Shown in pieces: positions 34,977 to 44,421 of a stretch of DNA of 64,000 nucleotides (within the stretch, counting starts at the first letter, position 1; each line of letters opens with the position of its first letter). Source of the stretch: JAWHTC01 sp032586155 (lineage in GTDB: Bacteria > Pseudomonadota > Alphaproteobacteria > Rhodobacterales > Rhodobacteraceae); contig NZ_JAWHTC010000003.1 of NCBI RefSeq assembly GCF_032586155.1, positions 453,095 to 517,094 of the forward strand, read 5' to 3'. The translations under genes and the position numbers were made by a program. The notes beneath the pieces were generated by a model. That model worked only from the letters and a program-made list of their open reading frames with translations. It did not search any database and was not told where the DNA came from.

Positions 34977-35933
34977 TCAGCAGTTCACCACGTTGGGCGG
35001 TGTCTCGGCCTTGAAAAAGGCGCGCAGGTTCTCGACAGCCATCATTCCCATCGCCGTGCGCACATCCAGCGCCGCTGTGCCCAGATGCGGCAGGAGTGTC
35101 ACGTTTTCCAGCGCCATCAGATCCTTGGGCACCGCCGGTTCATGCTCGTAAACATCGAGACCCGCACCTGCGATCTTTCCCAGTTGCAGGGCATTGATCA
35201 GGGCGGATTCGTCCACCACATCACCGCGCGCGATATTGATGAAATGTGCGTGCGGTTGCATCGAGGACAGGAATCCCGCGCCGATCAGGTGATGGGTTTC
35301 GCGCCCGCCGGGCACTGCCACCACCACGATGTCGGCATGGCGCGCCAATTCGTGCTGAGCCATCTGTTCGGCTGGAAACTCCATGCGTTTTTCCGACCGG
35401 TTGGCATAGATCACCTTCATGCCAAACCCATAGTGGCAGCGTCTCGCAATGGCCGTACCTATGTTGCCCATGCCGATGATGCCGACAGTACGGCCCGTCA
35501 CATGCATTCCCAGCATTTGCATCGGATTCCAGCCGTCCCATTTGCCCGCGCGCACCAGCCGCTCACCCTCTCCCAACCGCCGGGCACTCATCAGGATCAG
35601 CGCCATGGCGATGTCGGCGGTGGCGTCGGTCACCGCGCCAGGCGTGTTGGTCACAGTGATGGCGCGGCGGTTCGCCGAAATTGTGTCAATGTGGTTATAG
35701 CCAACACCGAAATTGGCGAGGATTTTGCACTTGGGCTCCATCACCTCATAAAATACCTGTTCCGAGAACTGGTCGCCAAGGGTTGGCATCACCGCGTCAT
35801 AGTTTTGCAGTGCGTCGCGCAGTTCCTTGTCAGAGAGTGGGGCGTTTGACTGGCGCACCGTCACCTCCATGAACGCGCGTGCGGCGTCGACCACTGGGTC
35901 GGGCTGGGGGCGTGTGATCAGAAGCGTTCTCAA
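34977..35933 (-). CDS. D-2-hydroxyacid dehydrogenase (glyoxylate/hydroxypyruvate reductase type)
   Basis: A 318-residue NAD(P)-dependent dehydrogenase. The dinucleotide fold is VGIIGMGNIGTAIARR (about 149-164). The active-site Arg is in NIARGDVVDE, the Glu in the following helix region, and the His in LLPHLGTAA near residue 284. The NFGVGYNHID substrate loop fits the glyoxylate/hydroxypyruvate branch. It overlaps the csaA stop by four bases. Confidence 0.88.
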   Translation of the reverse strand: MRTLLITRPQPDPVVDAARAFMEVTVRQSNAPLSDKELRDALQNYDAVMPTLGDQFSEQVFYEVMEPKCKILANFGVGYNHIDTISANRRAITVTNTPGAVTDATADIAMALILMSARRLGEGERLVRAGKWDGWNPMQMLGMHVTGRTVGIIGMGNIGTAIARRCHYGFGMKVIYANRSEKRMEFPAEQMAQHELARHADIVVVAVPGGRETHHLIGAGFLSSMQPHAHFINIARGDVVDESALINALQLGKIAGAGLDVYEHEPAVPKDLMALENVTLLPHLGTAALDVRTAMGMMAVENLRAFFKAETPPNVVNC

Positions 35934-36271
35934 TGCATGCGTCCTCCGTTCGGGACCGGTTGGTCCGGAGCCAGCAGTACGATACCGCCGTCAGGGTCCG
36001 AAGCCCCCAGCACCAGGCACTCTGACATGAACTTTCCTATCTGGCGCGGTGGGAAATTGACTACGCCCATGACTTGCCGGCCAATCAGGGATTCGGGGGT
36101 GTAATGGGCGGTGATCTGGGCCGATGATTTTTTCTCGCCGATCTCGGGGCCAAAATCGACCCACAGCTTGATCGCCGGTTTGCGCGCCTCGGGGTAAGGC
36201 TCGGCGCGGGTGACTGTGCCGACGCGGATGTCGACCTTGAGGAAGTCGTCGAATGCGATCGGCTCGCTCAT
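35930..36271 (-). CDS. csaA: tRNA-binding domain protein CsaA
   Basis: A 113-residue single-domain OB-fold protein (FDDFLKVDIRVGTVTRAEPYPEARKPAIKLWVDFG...) with the family's C-terminal VLGASDPDGGIVLLAPD. CsaA binds tRNA-like structures and has been called a secretion chaperone in Bacillus. Its role in proteobacteria is unproven. It overlaps both proC and the dehydrogenase by four bases. Confidence 0.9.
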   Translation of the reverse strand: MSEPIAFDDFLKVDIRVGTVTRAEPYPEARKPAIKLWVDFGPEIGEKKSSAQITAHYTPESLIGRQVMGVVNFPPRQIGKFMSECLVLGASDPDGGIVLLAPDQPVPNGGRMH

Positions 36272-37080
36272 TTGGCCAGTTCCTTTGATCTGTTGGTGGC
36301 GGCGGCCACGGTGTTCTTGATCAATGGCGGCAGGCCGGCTTCCGTGTCCATCAATACTTCGAGCCCGGCCTGGGTGGTGCCATTGGGGCTGGTCACGTTG
36401 ATGCGCAGCTGTTCGGGGCTGTCACCGCTTTCCTTCGCCAGCGCGCCCGCGCCGGCGACGGTGGCCATGGCCAGCTTCATTGCCAACTCGGGGGCCAGCC
36501 CCTGCGCAGCCCCGGCTGCGGCCATGCATTCTATCATATGGAAGACATATGCCGGACCCGAACCGGACAGGCCAGTAACGGCATCCATCTGAGATTCGGT
36601 GTCCAGATGCACAACCTCGCCTACGGCAGACAGCAGGGTGTCTGCCATGCCCATGGCGGATGCGGGGGCGTGGGCGTTGCCGATGATCGCTGTGATGCCG
36701 CGGGCAATGGCGGCGGGGGTGTTGGGCATGGCACGGATGATCGGGGTTTCGCTGCCCAGAACGGATTCGTAATGGGCAATTGGGGTGCCCGCAGCAACAG
36801 ACAGGAAGATCGTGTCGCCATTACCCAGCGGGGCCAGCACCGGCAGGGCTTCGGCCATCATCTGCGGTTTGACGGCGATCAACACGACAGCGGGGTTGTC
36901 TGGCAGATCGGTATTGATTTTGACGCCGGTCGATTTCAGCCAAGCCGACGGGTAAGGGTCCAGCACGTGCACGGACATCGCAGGCAACCCTCCGGCAAGC
37001 CAGCCCTCGAGCATCGCGCCGCCCATCTTGCCACAGCCCAAAAGCACCAGGCCGCGCGCGGCAATATCCGAATAGTCCAT
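36268..37080 (-). CDS. proC: Pyrroline-5-carboxylate reductase
   Basis: A 270-residue enzyme for the last step of proline synthesis. The N-terminal Rossmann motif is LVLLGCGKMGGAMLEGWL. IRAMPNTPAAIARG is in the middle, and the C-terminal signature MDAVTGLSGSGPAYVFHMIE...NVTSPNGTTQAGLEVL is diagnostic. It lies 31 bases after the YbjN gene and overlaps csaA. Confidence 0.95.
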   Translation of the reverse strand: MDYSDIAARGLVLLGCGKMGGAMLEGWLAGGLPAMSVHVLDPYPSAWLKSTGVKINTDLPDNPAVVLIAVKPQMMAEALPVLAPLGNGDTIFLSVAAGTPIAHYESVLGSETPIIRAMPNTPAAIARGITAIIGNAHAPASAMGMADTLLSAVGEVVHLDTESQMDAVTGLSGSGPAYVFHMIECMAAAGAAQGLAPELAMKLAMATVAGAGALAKESGDSPEQLRINVTSPNGTTQAGLEVLMDTEAGLPPLIKNTVAAATNRSKELAK

Positions 37081-37111
37081 GAATCCCCCGTCGCTAACTC
37101 AGGGGCAAATG

Positions 37112-37612
37112 TTACGCGCGACCGTAGGCCTCGGCAATGGCAACCTGCAGTGCGTTCTCGGGACTGCGGTCGCCCCAGACGACAAGCTGGAAGGCCGGGT
37201 AATAGCGTTCGGCACTCAACACGGCGGCCGAGATCAGCGTGTTGATCTGATCGGGGCTGGCCATCTGCCCACCTGCCAGCAAAAGCCCGTAGCGATAGAC
37301 CATCAGCTTCTGCTCGGCCCAATAGGTAAACGCCCCGGCCCAGCATTGATCGTTGACCGCGTTCAGCGCCTCGTAAAGCTGCGGCAGTTTTTCTTCGGGC
37401 GGTTCCATCTCGAAACTGCAGACCATGCGCAGGGTTTCGTCATAGCCGGACCATGCGAGCGTGATCGAGTAGGTGCGCCATTGGCCTTCGACCGCCATGG
37501 CGATCTGATCATCAGCAATCCGGTCGAACTCCCAGTCATGATGGGCTGCCAGGCTTTCCACGATGTCGATGGGGTGAATCTCGTCCTCGAAAAACTGCTC
37601 GCTAAGTGCCAT
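37112..37612 (-). CDS. YbjN domain protein
   Basis: A 166-residue protein with an acidic N-terminus (ALSEQFFEDEIHPIDIVE) and the YbjN-type T3SS-chaperone-like fold (WRTYSITLAWSGYDETLRMVCSFE...PEEKLPQLYEALNAVNDQCWAGAFTYW). Its function is unclear; YbjN affects motility and stress in E. coli. AGAGGTGG before ATG 37612 supports this start. Confidence 0.85.
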   Translation of the reverse strand: MALSEQFFEDEIHPIDIVESLAAHHDWEFDRIADDQIAMAVEGQWRTYSITLAWSGYDETLRMVCSFEMEPPEEKLPQLYEALNAVNDQCWAGAFTYWAEQKLMVYRYGLLLAGGQMASPDQINTLISAAVLSAERYYPAFQLVVWGDRSPENALQVAIAEAYGRA

Positions 37613-37638
37613 AACGCCACCTCTTTCTTTTTTTACGC

Positions 37639-37658
37639 GGGGGCGAGGCTGCGCCCCC
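37639..37658 (-). repeat. G/C hairpin, possible repeat B relative
   Basis: GGGGGCG (37639-37645) pairs with CGCCCCC (37652-37658). On the minus strand the stem is followed by a purine run that carries the YbjN ribosome site, like the repeat B copy before DUF1028. Similarity outside the stem is weak. Confidence 0.35.
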
Positions 37659-37919
37659 CAGCGCTTGGTGCCTGCTCTAGACCATGCGGCGATCCCGCCA
37701 GGTCCTACGAGATATGGTAGGGGGAGGACTGAGAAGCTGTAAAGCAATTTGTTGGGGATAACCCCAAGAAGTTGTGGATTACTGGGGGAAGGCTACAAGA
37801 TTGTGCAGCCGAGATCCGGATGGCGCCGGGCTTGCATCCCACCTGGGTAGCGGGGCAAGCTGAAGGCAGGGGGTGCGGTGGTCTGACGTGACGTAATGAA
37901 CCGCATTCGAAACAAAGCC

Positions 37920-37949
37920 TTGAGTTGCGTGGGAGCGGCTTTCTTTAAT
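37920..37949 (+). promoter_or_regulatory. Candidate sigma70 promoter of the Liv operon
   Basis: TTGAGT and TTTAAT are separated by 18 bases, scoring 4/6 and 5/6 against consensus. It would give a leader of about 230 bases before the binding-protein gene. The rest of the 572-base divergent gap (37613-38184) shows no gene. Confidence 0.35.
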
Positions 37950-38184
37950 GGCTGTGTCACTTGGCGCGACGTTTCCGGTGCAGCTCGCCCCGGGGCCCGT
38001 GCCCGCCACCCCGCAAAGACGGAGGAGACCGCATGATATGACATCAGGCCGCAAGGTCGACGGCAAATCGGAAAACACGGGAGCAACAACACCGGGGTCC
38101 GAAATGTCGGAGAAGGCATGCGGCACAACGACCGGAGCATCAAAGCGTCGGCAATACTCAATACATCCATGGGAGGATATATCT

Positions 38185-39426
38185 ATGAAATCATTGAAAA
38201 AACTCGCCCTTGGCGTGGCGGTGGCGGCGTTGACCGCAACCTCAGTCATGGCCGAAAATATCAAGATCGCCTTTATCGACCCTCTGTCGGGTCCATTTGC
38301 GGCCACTGGCAGTGAGGGTCTGGCGCTTTACCAATATGCCGCCGAGGAACTGGTCAACAAACAGGGTGGCGTGCTGGGCGGTCAGAACTTCGAAGTGATC
38401 GGGTTCGACAACAAGATCAGCCCCAAGGAATCACTGATCCAGCTGCAGGTTGCCATCGACCAGGGCATCCGTTTCGTGGCGCAGGGCAACAGTTCGGGTG
38501 TGGCCAACGCGCTGACCGACGCGATCAACAAGCACAACAAACGCAACCCCGATGACCGGGTTTTGTTCCTGAATTATTCGGCTGTCGATCCGGCGCTGAC
38601 CAACGCGAAGTGCAACTTCTGGCACTTCCGGTTTGACGCCAATGCCGACATCAAGATGGATGCGATGACCGATGTGATCGCGGGCGATGACAGCATCAAG
38701 AAGGTTTATATCATCGGTCAGGACTATTCGTTTGGTAAGGCCGTGGCCGCGGCAGCGGTCAAGTTTCTGGGCGAAAAACGCCCCGATATCGAAATCGTAG
38801 GTAACGAGCTGCACCCGATCGGCAAGGTCAAGGACTTTACCCCTTACGCGCGTAAGATCATGGCGGCCGAGGCGGATGCGGTGATCACCGGCAACTGGGG
38901 CGCCGACATGGTGGGTCTTGGCAAGGCCGTGCTGGGCGCGGGCTTTGATGCGCCGATCTTCACCTACTATGCTGCCGGGACCGGCATCACCAAGACGTTT
39001 GGCGCCGACGGTGTTGGCAAGCTGAAACTGGTTGGTGAAGGTCAGCTGAACCCGCCGGTCAGCGACCGCGCCAGCGCCTTTGTCAAAGGTTTCAAGGAAA
39101 AGAACCCGGACAAGGATATCGGTCAGCCGCGCATCGCCAACGTGATGGAAATGCTCGCCCGCGCCATCAACGACGCCGGTTCGGCTACTGATGTGGTTGC
39201 GATTGCTACCGCACTGGAAGGCATGGAGCATGACAGCATCTGGGGCACCAAGGTGAAAATCCGCGAAAGCGATCACCAGGCGATCCAGAATGTGCACATT
39301 CTGGCCCATACCGATCAGGGCGTGACCCACGACATGGACAACTCGGGCTTTGGCCTTGTGGCCGAGAAAACCGTGACCATGGCGTCGGCGGATATCGAAA
39401 CCACCTGCAAGATGAAGCGCCCGTAA
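38185..39426 (+). CDS. Branched-chain amino acid-type ABC substrate-binding protein
   Basis: A 413-residue periplasmic binding protein of the LivJ/LivK class. The signal peptide is residues 1-23 (MKSLKKLALGVAVAALTATSVMA). The two-lobe fold begins IKIAFIDPLSGPFAATGSEG and includes FVAQGNSSGVANALTDAI. GGGAGG lies before the ATG. It is the first gene of a complete Liv-type importer; the ligand is unknown and could be an amide, peptide or aromatic acid. Confidence 0.9.
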   Translation: MKSLKKLALGVAVAALTATSVMAENIKIAFIDPLSGPFAATGSEGLALYQYAAEELVNKQGGVLGGQNFEVIGFDNKISPKESLIQLQVAIDQGIRFVAQGNSSGVANALTDAINKHNKRNPDDRVLFLNYSAVDPALTNAKCNFWHFRFDANADIKMDAMTDVIAGDDSIKKVYIIGQDYSFGKAVAAAAVKFLGEKRPDIEIVGNELHPIGKVKDFTPYARKIMAAEADAVITGNWGADMVGLGKAVLGAGFDAPIFTYYAAGTGITKTFGADGVGKLKLVGEGQLNPPVSDRASAFVKGFKEKNPDKDIGQPRIANVMEMLARAINDAGSATDVVAIATALEGMEHDSIWGTKVKIRESDHQAIQNVHILAHTDQGVTHDMDNSGFGLVAEKTVTMASADIETTCKMKRP

Positions 39427-39517
39427 GCTAGGGTCGACCTCATCTGACAAAAACGCCGGGCTCTTGGCAAAAAAGGGCCCGGCGACATTCCCCCAAGCAG
39501 TCGGGCAGGAGCACTAC

Positions 39518-40474
39518 ATGTCCCTTTTCATCGTCAACATTTTGGACGGGCTGGTCACCGGACTACTGTTGTTCATGCTGTGCAGCGGTCTGACGCTGAT
39601 CTTTTCCATGATGGGTGTTCTGAACTTTGCCCACGCGAGTTTCTACATGCTGGGGGCGTATTTCGCCTATCAGATCAGCCTGTTTACCGGCTTCTGGCTA
39701 GGCCTGATCGTGGCGCCCATCGCCGTGGGCGTGATCGGTGCGCTGATCGAACGATACGGGCTCAGGCGCGTGCACAAATACGGCCACGTTCCGGAATTGA
39801 TCTTTACCTTCGGTCTGGCGCTGCTGATCGAGGAAGTGGTGCAGTTCTTCTGGGGCAAGAACCAGATGAACTACGAGGTGCCCGCGGCGCTGGATTTCGC
39901 CGCCTTCTCGATCGCCGGTAATGCCTTTCCGGCATTTAAGGTGTTCATGATTTTTGTCGCCATCGGGATTTTCCTGGTGCTGCTTTACATCCTCACCAAA
40001 ACCCGCGTCGGCATGACCATTCAGGCCGCACTAAGCTATCCCGAGACGGTGCAGAACCTGGGCCACAACGTGCCCCTTGTGTTCATGGGCGTGTTTGGGG
40101 TCGGCACTGCTATGGCCGGGCTGGCCGGTGTAATTGCCGGACCGGTTCTGGGAACGTTCCCGGGCATGGCCGTGGTGTTGGGGTCAATCGTATTCGTAAC
40201 GATTGTGATTGGCGGGCTTGGGTCGTTATGGGGCGCGCTCGCCGCGTCGCTTTTGATTGGCTGGATCACCACATTCGCCAAGGCCTATAACGTGCGGATG
40301 GAGGACATCCTGACCGGACTCGGGTTCACCAAGCCCGAACCAATCTGGGACAGCTCCTGGCAGGATTTATGGACCCTAACCCTGCCGCAGATTGCCGACA
40401 TCTTACCTTATCTTTTGATGGTCATCGTCCTCGTGCTACGTCCGCAGGGCCTGTTCGGGAAGCGTGAAACATGA
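39518..40474 (+). CDS. livH: Liv-type ABC permease (LivH-like)
   Basis: A 318-residue inner-membrane permease with about eight helices. The family start is ILDGLVTGLLLFMLCSGLTLIFSMMGVLNFAHASFYMLGAY. CAGGAG precedes ATG at 39518. It overlaps the next permease gene by four bases. Confidence 0.92.
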   Translation: MSLFIVNILDGLVTGLLLFMLCSGLTLIFSMMGVLNFAHASFYMLGAYFAYQISLFTGFWLGLIVAPIAVGVIGALIERYGLRRVHKYGHVPELIFTFGLALLIEEVVQFFWGKNQMNYEVPAALDFAAFSIAGNAFPAFKVFMIFVAIGIFLVLLYILTKTRVGMTIQAALSYPETVQNLGHNVPLVFMGVFGVGTAMAGLAGVIAGPVLGTFPGMAVVLGSIVFVTIVIGGLGSLWGALAASLLIGWITTFAKAYNVRMEDILTGLGFTKPEPIWDSSWQDLWTLTLPQIADILPYLLMVIVLVLRPQGLFGKRET

Positions 40475-41775
40475 GCACTCCCTCAACGACTCCGCTCACG
40501 GCTGGCACGCGCCGCCTGATCCCCTTGAACCATGCGATGCCATGGATCGTGGCTGCGATTTGCCTGATCATCCTGCCATATGTGTTTGACAGCCGTTCGG
40601 CTCTGACGATCATGAACCAGATGGCGATCACCATCGTCTTTGCTCTGAGTTACAACATGTTGTTGGGCCAGGGCGGGATGCTCAGCTTCGGTCACGCCGT
40701 TTATATGGGCCTTGGTGGGTTCTTCTGCATGCATCTTCTGAACATGGTTGAATATGACGGGTTGTGGCTTCCTTTGCCGCTTTTGCCGTTGTTTGGCGGG
40801 CTATTTGGTCTGTTGTTCGCGCTGATCATTGGGACGTTTTCGACCCGACGGGCGGGGACGGTTTTTGCAATGATCAGCCTTGGCGTGGGTGAGCTGATCG
40901 CCGCCTGTTCGATCATCATCGTCGTCTTCTTTGGCGGCGAAGAAGGTGTCAGTGGCGACCGGACCATGGGGCCCGAGGTGTTCGGCTGGGATTTCGGCGC
41001 GCAAAGCCAGGTTTATTATCTGACCGCCGGTTGGCTGCTGATCGCCGCACTTGGCATGTATCTCTATTCCCGTACTCCTATTGGCCGCATTGCAAACGCG
41101 GTGCGCGACAATGAAGAGCGGGCCGAATTCTTGGGCTATTCCCAGCGCCACGTGCGCTGGATTTCCTTCTGCGCCAGCGGCTTCTTTGCCGGGATCGCCG
41201 GGGCGCTGTTTGCCATCAATTTCGAGATTCTGACCGAGGAAAACCTGAACCTTGCCACGTCCGGGTCAATCCTGCTGATCACCTTCCTCGGCGGCGTCGG
41301 CTTCTTTGTCGGGCCGATCATCGGGGCGATTGTGTTCACCCTGCTGCAAACCGTGCTTAGCCTCTACACCGAAATCTGGTCGCTCTATCTGGGTATCCTG
41401 TTCGTGGCCACGGTGATGTTCTTCCCAGGCGGTCTGGCCGGGCTTCTGGCGATGCATGTTTTGCCATGGAAGCTGGGTAAGCTGGGGCATCTGATAGCGC
41501 CTTATGCCAAGATGTTCCTGCCCGCGATCGCCTTTGTGCTGTCCTCGGCGGCCGTGCTGGAAATCCTGTTCCATCGCCGCCATGCCAGCGTGGGCGACCA
41601 TGAAATGACCCTCTACGGGATCACGTTTGACAGCCATCACCTCTTGCCGCTGATTGCTGCGTTGGCGTTGGCTGCAGTCAGTTTTTGGGCACTGGTCAAA
41701 ATGGCCCCGGCACTCAAGGAAGCCTGGGACGAGGCCACCCATATGGATGCCCCCGGGGCAGGGGGTGCGTCATGA
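40471..41775 (+). CDS. livM: Liv-type ABC permease (LivM-like), C-terminally extended
   Basis: A 434-residue permease. The core (about 45-330) has the LivM pattern (SYNMLLGQGGMLSFGHAVYMGLGGF; NAVRDNEERAEFLGYSQRHVRW). Beyond it lie about 90 extra residues with two more hydrophobic helices (FLPAIAFVLSSAAVLEILF and LLPLIAALALAAVSFWALV), longer than typical LivM. The function of the extension is unknown. It overlaps livG by four bases. Confidence 0.88.
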   Translation: MSTPSTTPLTAGTRRLIPLNHAMPWIVAAICLIILPYVFDSRSALTIMNQMAITIVFALSYNMLLGQGGMLSFGHAVYMGLGGFFCMHLLNMVEYDGLWLPLPLLPLFGGLFGLLFALIIGTFSTRRAGTVFAMISLGVGELIAACSIIIVVFFGGEEGVSGDRTMGPEVFGWDFGAQSQVYYLTAGWLLIAALGMYLYSRTPIGRIANAVRDNEERAEFLGYSQRHVRWISFCASGFFAGIAGALFAINFEILTEENLNLATSGSILLITFLGGVGFFVGPIIGAIVFTLLQTVLSLYTEIWSLYLGILFVATVMFFPGGLAGLLAMHVLPWKLGKLGHLIAPYAKMFLPAIAFVLSSAAVLEILFHRRHASVGDHEMTLYGITFDSHHLLPLIAALALAAVSFWALVKMAPALKEAWDEATHMDAPGAGGAS

Positions 41776-42527
41776 CGGCCGCTATCGAACTCAGACAGCT
41801 GAGCAAAAGCTTCGGCCTCGCCAAGATCATTCAGGATGTGAACCTCGGTATTGCCAAGGGTGAACGCCATGCGATCATCGGGCCGAATGGGGCCGGAAAA
41901 TCGACGCTCTTCAACCTGATCACTGGTAAGTACCTGCCGACCACCGGTAGCGTTCACCTGCATGGGGTGGATGTCAGTGGCAAGAAACCCTATGAAATCA
42001 ACCGCATGGGTCTCAGCCGCAGCTTCCAGATCACCAACATCTTCCACAACATGACCGTGTTCGAAAACGTGCGATGCGGGCTGATGTGGTCGATGGGTTA
42101 CAAATACAGCTTCTGGCACATGGTGAACCGGCAGCATGATCTGACCGAAAAGGCCGACGAAATCCTCGAACAGATCAACCTGACCTCGCGCCGAAACATG
42201 GTGGCGGGGGCCTTGGCCTATGCCGAGCAGCGCGCGCTGGAAATCGGCATCACCATCGCCGGGGGCGCTGACATTGTCATGCTAGATGAGCCCTGTGCAG
42301 GCATGAGCCATTCCGAAACCGACTATATCGTTGACCTGATCCGCAAGGTGACCGAGGGAAAGACGCTGGTCATCGTCGAACATGACATGGGTGTGATTTT
42401 CGACCTCGCCGACAAGATCAGCGTGCTGGTCTATGGCGAGATCATTGAAAGCGACACCCCTGAAGCAGTGCGTGCCTCGAAGGCCGTGCAAGAGGCCTAT
42501 CTCGGCACCACATTGGAGGACGCGTGA
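41772..42527 (+). CDS. livG: Liv-type ABC ATPase (LivG-like) with altered signature motif
   Basis: A 251-residue ATP-binding subunit. Walker A is canonical (G37-PNGAGKST), Walker B is IVMLDEP and the switch His is in VIVEHDM. The ABC signature, usually LSYGEQ or LSGGQ, reads LAYAEQ (residues 148-153, bases 42213-42230), losing both the Ser and the Gly. Because the LivG signature pairs with the LivF Walker A, this belongs to the same composite site as the LivF change. It overlaps livM by four bases. Confidence 0.9.
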   Translation: MTAAIELRQLSKSFGLAKIIQDVNLGIAKGERHAIIGPNGAGKSTLFNLITGKYLPTTGSVHLHGVDVSGKKPYEINRMGLSRSFQITNIFHNMTVFENVRCGLMWSMGYKYSFWHMVNRQHDLTEKADEILEQINLTSRRNMVAGALAYAEQRALEIGITIAGGADIVMLDEPCAGMSHSETDYIVDLIRKVTEGKTLVIVEHDMGVIFDLADKISVLVYGEIIESDTPEAVRASKAVQEAYLGTTLEDA

Positions 42528-43237
42528 TGTCAGCGATGCTAGAGGTCAGCGACCTGCACGCCTATTACGGTAAAAGCCACATTCTTCAGGGCGTTAACTT
42601 CAACGTGGGCGAGGGTGAGATCGTCGCGTTGTTGGGCCGTAACGGCGTGGGCCGTTCCACCACCTGCAAGGCGGTGATGGGCGAAGTTTCCCCGAAAGGG
42701 TCTGTAAAGTTTCGTGGCGAGGAGTTGGCCGGAAAACCGTCCTACGAGATTGCCAAGGCCGGGATCGGTTACGTGCCGGAAAACCGCGACATCTTCCCCG
42801 GTCTCACCACCCGTCAGAACCTGATCCTTGGCCTGAAGCCAGGCCAGAAAGACGGGCAGGGGCGCTGGTCGATGGAGATGATGTTCGACCATTTCCCCAA
42901 CCTGCGTGAACGTGCCGATATCGAGGCTAGTGTCTTGTCGGGCGGTGAAAAGCAGATGCTGACCGTCTGCCGCAGCCTCATGGGCGACCCGGATTTCATC
43001 ATGATTGACGAGCCGACCGAGGGGTTAGCCCCCAAGATCGTCGAACAGGTTGGTGACATGCTGGAGATGATTGCCGAACGCGGTGTATCGATCCTGCTCG
43101 TCGAACAGAAATTGACAATCGCGCTGCGGGTGGCGACACGGGTCTACGTGATGGGCCATGGCCACATGGTTTTCGAGGGTACACCTGAAGAGCTGACGGC
43201 CAATGAAGAAATCCGTAAGGAATGGCTGGAAGTATGA
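42527..43237 (+). CDS. livF: Liv-type ABC ATPase (LivF-like) with Arg in Walker A
   Basis: A 236-residue ATP-binding subunit. Walker A reads GRNGVGRST: the catalytic Lys is Arg43 (codon CGT at 42653-42655). The signature LSGGEKQ is canonical, Walker B is IMIDEPTEG, and the switch residue is Gln (LLVEQK), as usual in LivF. The start is ATG 42527 or an adjacent GTG 42524. It overlaps the downstream hydrolase by four bases. Confidence 0.9.
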   Translation: MSAMLEVSDLHAYYGKSHILQGVNFNVGEGEIVALLGRNGVGRSTTCKAVMGEVSPKGSVKFRGEELAGKPSYEIAKAGIGYVPENRDIFPGLTTRQNLILGLKPGQKDGQGRWSMEMMFDHFPNLRERADIEASVLSGGEKQMLTVCRSLMGDPDFIMIDEPTEGLAPKIVEQVGDMLEMIAERGVSILLVEQKLTIALRVATRVYVMGHGHMVFEGTPEELTANEEIRKEWLEV

Positions 43238-44421
43238 CGCTTGATCCGAACCGGTTGAAACGCATCGACGATTGGATGGTCCGCAACCGGGAAGGCGGGC
43301 GTTACACCGGCTCTTCGCTTCTGGTTTTGCAAGGGGGCGAAGAGGCCTATTTCGGCTGTGACGGGTTGCGCTCGGTTGAAAACGACCTGCCTTACGAACG
43401 TGACACCATCGTGCGCATCTACTCGATGACGAAAATCGTGACCTCCGTCGTGTTCGGCATGCTTCTGGAACAGGGCCGCGTGGTGCTAGAGACGCCGGTT
43501 AGCGAGTTCATCCCGGCATTTTCCGACCTGCGCGCGCTGATCCGTGGGGCGACGCAGGAAAACCAGACAGAATCGACCCAGCCGCCGACCTTGGCGCAGC
43601 TTCTGACCCACTCGTCGGGCCTGACTTATGGCTTTAACCCGGGACTGGCAGGGCGGATCTACGAACGTGAGAAGATCGACTTCAACCCGCGCTCCGGTGT
43701 GTTGGCGGATATGTGCGACCGGGCGGCCGCGCATCCGCTTGCGTTCCAACCGGGGACGAAATGGGAGTACTCCATCGGCATCGATGTGATTGGACGGGTG
43801 ATCGAAGTGATCACCGGACAGCCGCTCGACCAAGTGTTCCGCGACCGGGTGTTCGAGCCCCTGGGAATGAAGGATACGGCCTTCTCGGTGCCCTCGAACA
43901 AGGTCGCGCGCTTTGCCGATTGCTATACCAAAACACCCGAGGATCCGCGCGCTCTGATGGACCCCGCCGAAGGCAGTTCCTTTGGCGAGGACAAGGTAAC
44001 GATGTTCTCGGGTGGCGGTGGCCTGGTTTCGACTCTCGACGATTATGCGCGCTTCGGCGAAATGATCCGCCGGGGTGGTGAATTGGACGGCGCGCGCCTC
44101 CTGTCGCCCAGCACCTTGCGCTTCATGCGCCGCAATTTCCTTGCCGGGGATATCGCCTCGATGGGCGCTGAAAGCTTCATGGAGATGCCCATGGCCGGGA
44201 TGGGCTTTGGCATCGGCGGCGCGGTTCTTTTGGACCCGGCTTTGGCCCGAATGCCCGGCTCGGTCGGAGATTTTGGCTGGGGCGGAATGGCGAGCACCTA
44301 TTTCTGGACCGACCCGGTGCATGACCTGACGGTTGTCTATTTCACGCAACTGGTGCCAAGCTCCTCCTACCCCAGCCGTGTCGAACTCAAGGCATTGGTG
44401 CATGGCGCGATCACAAGCTGA
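43234..44421 (+). CDS. Serine hydrolase, beta-lactamase/class C esterase fold
   Basis: A 395-residue serine hydrolase. The S-x-x-K motif is S64-M-T-K67 and the second motif is Y179-S-I, giving the class C/EstB-type layout rather than a true beta-lactamase (which has Y-x-N). There is no signal peptide, so it is probably cytoplasmic. Being coupled to the ABC importer by a four-base overlap, it may hydrolyse an ester or amide brought in by that importer; this is inference. Confidence 0.85.
   Translation: MTLDPNRLKRIDDWMVRNREGGRYTGSSLLVLQGGEEAYFGCDGLRSVENDLPYERDTIVRIYSMTKIVTSVVFGMLLEQGRVVLETPVSEFIPAFSDLRALIRGATQENQTESTQPPTLAQLLTHSSGLTYGFNPGLAGRIYEREKIDFNPRSGVLADMCDRAAAHPLAFQPGTKWEYSIGIDVIGRVIEVITGQPLDQVFRDRVFEPLGMKDTAFSVPSNKVARFADCYTKTPEDPRALMDPAEGSSFGEDKVTMFSGGGGLVSTLDDYARFGEMIRRGGELDGARLLSPSTLRFMRRNFLAGDIASMGAESFMEMPMAGMGFGIGGAVLLDPALARMPGSVGDFGWGGMASTYFWTDPVHDLTVVYFTQLVPSSSYPSRVELKALVHGAITS

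Noticed and set aside
37740..37790. TGTGGATTA resembling a DnaA box
   Set aside because: Only one copy with a mismatch, no AT-rich unwinding region and no dnaA/repABC gene, so not an origin.
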